A stretch of 64,000 nt of DNA from Fulvivirga sp. (GTDB taxonomy: Bacteria; Bacteroidota; Bacteroidia; Cytophagales; Cyclobacteriaceae): assembly GCA_028280565.1 (NCBI GenBank), contig JANQLQ010000057.1, forward strand, positions 1 through 64,000. Reading direction: 5' to 3'. The notes below the pieces were generated by a model. The model did not search any database, was not told where the DNA came from, and saw only the letters and a list, made by a program, of their open reading frames with translations. Shown one piece after another: positions 63,276-64,000 of this stretch. Made by a program: the position numbers and the translations under genes. The stretch's first letter is position 1; every line of letters begins with the position of its first letter.

Positions 63276-64000
63276 ATGGATTCAATGAAGGTACTGATTG
63301 TCGAAGACGAAGCCCCCGCTTTTCGCAGGTTACAGAAAATACTCGAGGAGATCGACCCTCAGATCGAAATCGTTGAAGTGCTGGACAGTGTAGAGGAAAG
63401 CGTGAAATGGTTCGGCATTCAAAATGCTCCTGACCTCGTTTTTATGGACATCCAACTAAGTGACGGGCTGAGCTTCGAGATATTTGATTCCATTAAGATC
63501 AACCGGCCGGTGATCTTTACCACCGCTTTTGATGAGTACATGCTGCGCGCCTTTAAAGTAAACAGTATCGATTACCTTTTAAAGCCCATCAAAAAGGAAG
63601 AATTAAAAGCCAGCTTGTTCAAGTATGAACAAATGAAAAACGCTTTTGGAAGCCAGCATGAACTGCCGGATCTGAATGCGCTGATCAGCCAGATCCGCCT
63701 TGATGACAAGAAATATAAAACGCGCTTCCTAGTGAAAAAAGGAGATGAATTGATCTCCGTGGAAACCTCGGAAATCGCCTATTTTCAAACACGGCATGGT
63801 GTTGTGCATATGATCACTTTCAGCGAAAGGACACATATCATGGATTTCAATTTGGATGAGCTCATGCATCAGCTAGACCCGGGCCAATTTTACCGTTTGA
63901 ACAGGCAATTTATCGTTCATTTCCCGGCCATAAAAAAAGTACACAAGTACCACAAAGGCAAACTACTGGTGGAGCTTCAGCACCCCACGGAAGAGGCCTT
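63276..64000 (+). CDS. LytTR response regulator (cut by right edge)
   Basis: About 240 residues are visible. The receiver domain covers 1-120 with phosphoacceptor Asp58 (LVFMDIQLSDG), the Thr/Lys positions in FTTAFDEYM and LLKPIKKEE, and acidic residues in VLIVEDEAPA. A linker follows, then the LytTR DNA-binding domain from about 148 (RFLVKKGDELISVETSEIAYFQT through FYRLNRQFIVHFPAI). The window ends inside this domain. Starts at 63276 or 63285 are both possible. It is the partner of the kinase upstream. Confidence 0.93.
   Translation, partial: MDSMKVLIVEDEAPAFRRLQKILEEIDPQIEIVEVLDSVEESVKWFGIQNAPDLVFMDIQLSDGLSFEIFDSIKINRPVIFTTAFDEYMLRAFKVNSIDYLLKPIKKEELKASLFKYEQMKNAFGSQHELPDLNALISQIRLDDKKYKTRFLVKKGDELISVETSEIAYFQTRHGVVHMITFSERTHIMDFNLDELMHQLDPGQFYRLNRQFIVHFPAIKKVHKYHKGKLLVELQHPTEEA

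Noticed and set aside
1-64000. CRISPR array, prophage, integrase or toxin-antitoxin system
   Set aside because: I looked for regularly spaced direct repeats, phage structural or integrase motifs, and short paired genes with toxin/antitoxin features, and found none. No tRNA or rRNA gene was recognised either.

Overview
The window is chromosomal DNA of a member of the Bacteroidota, most likely a marine or soil member of the Cytophagales. The evidence is type IX secretion genes (porU, porV, and a cargo protein with a C-terminal sorting domain), a bacillithiol gene (bshC), the ribosomal block rpmB-rpmG-DUF4295-ftsY, family-specific proteins (DUF6452, DUF6048, a TolB/BamA-like giant protein), lipoproteins with acidic residues after the lipobox Cys, and -7 promoter elements of the form TAnnTTTG. 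I see no rRNA or tRNA gene, no prophage, no CRISPR array, no intact transposase and no recognisable defence system. Most of the window is ordinary housekeeping DNA.

Layout. 0-9.8 kb: aldo/keto reductase, an ECF sigma factor with a membrane partner, a GH71/99-like lipoprotein, a DsrE-like protein with 5-formyl-THF cyclo-ligase, bshC, rimO, and the DUF6452/DUF6048 envelope pair. 9.8-13 kb: a decayed ATPase fragment and a palindromic repeat, then ftsY and the rpmB-rpmG-DUF4295 operon. 13-22 kb: ornithine aminotransferase, a DUF4870 protein, hemB with an FGE-fold protein, a GroES-like protein, rmuC and a FtsX/MacB-type permease. 22-33 kb: homogentisate dioxygenase, an S41 protease, an RIC-like hemerythrin, ruvX, def with an aminotransferase/omega-amidase pair, a large FG-GAP secreted protein and murF. 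33-47 kb: yicC, the TolB/BamA-like protein, an amino-acid-oxidase-like flavoprotein, an MBL hydrolase, pssA, then porU-porV-M16. 47-64 kb: a fatty acid desaturase, two paralogous surface lipoproteins with a beta-barrel protein, mutS, a secreted alpha/alpha-toroid protein, a TraB/GumN protein, a small membrane/SDR operon, a TonB-dependent receptor and a LytS/LytTR two-component pair cut by the right edge.

Functional links. PorU and PorV would process and carry the sorting-domain protein at 29-31 kb. Def, the PLP aminotransferase and the omega-amidase overlap and fit methionine turnover: Met-derived ketoacid re-amination with glutamine, and disposal of the ketoglutaramate. The LytS/LytTR pair may autoregulate through a palindrome in front of the kinase.

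The least ordinary material is intergenic. Three repeat families (called A, B and C here) sit in gaps between convergent genes. Family C has two copies whose left-end 30-bp palindrome is present in opposite orientations. Family B is a hairpin built from 7-bp units. Family A is an older repeat truncated in one place by a C copy. A separate nested palindrome (12551-12799) lies in front of the ornithine aminotransferase gene.
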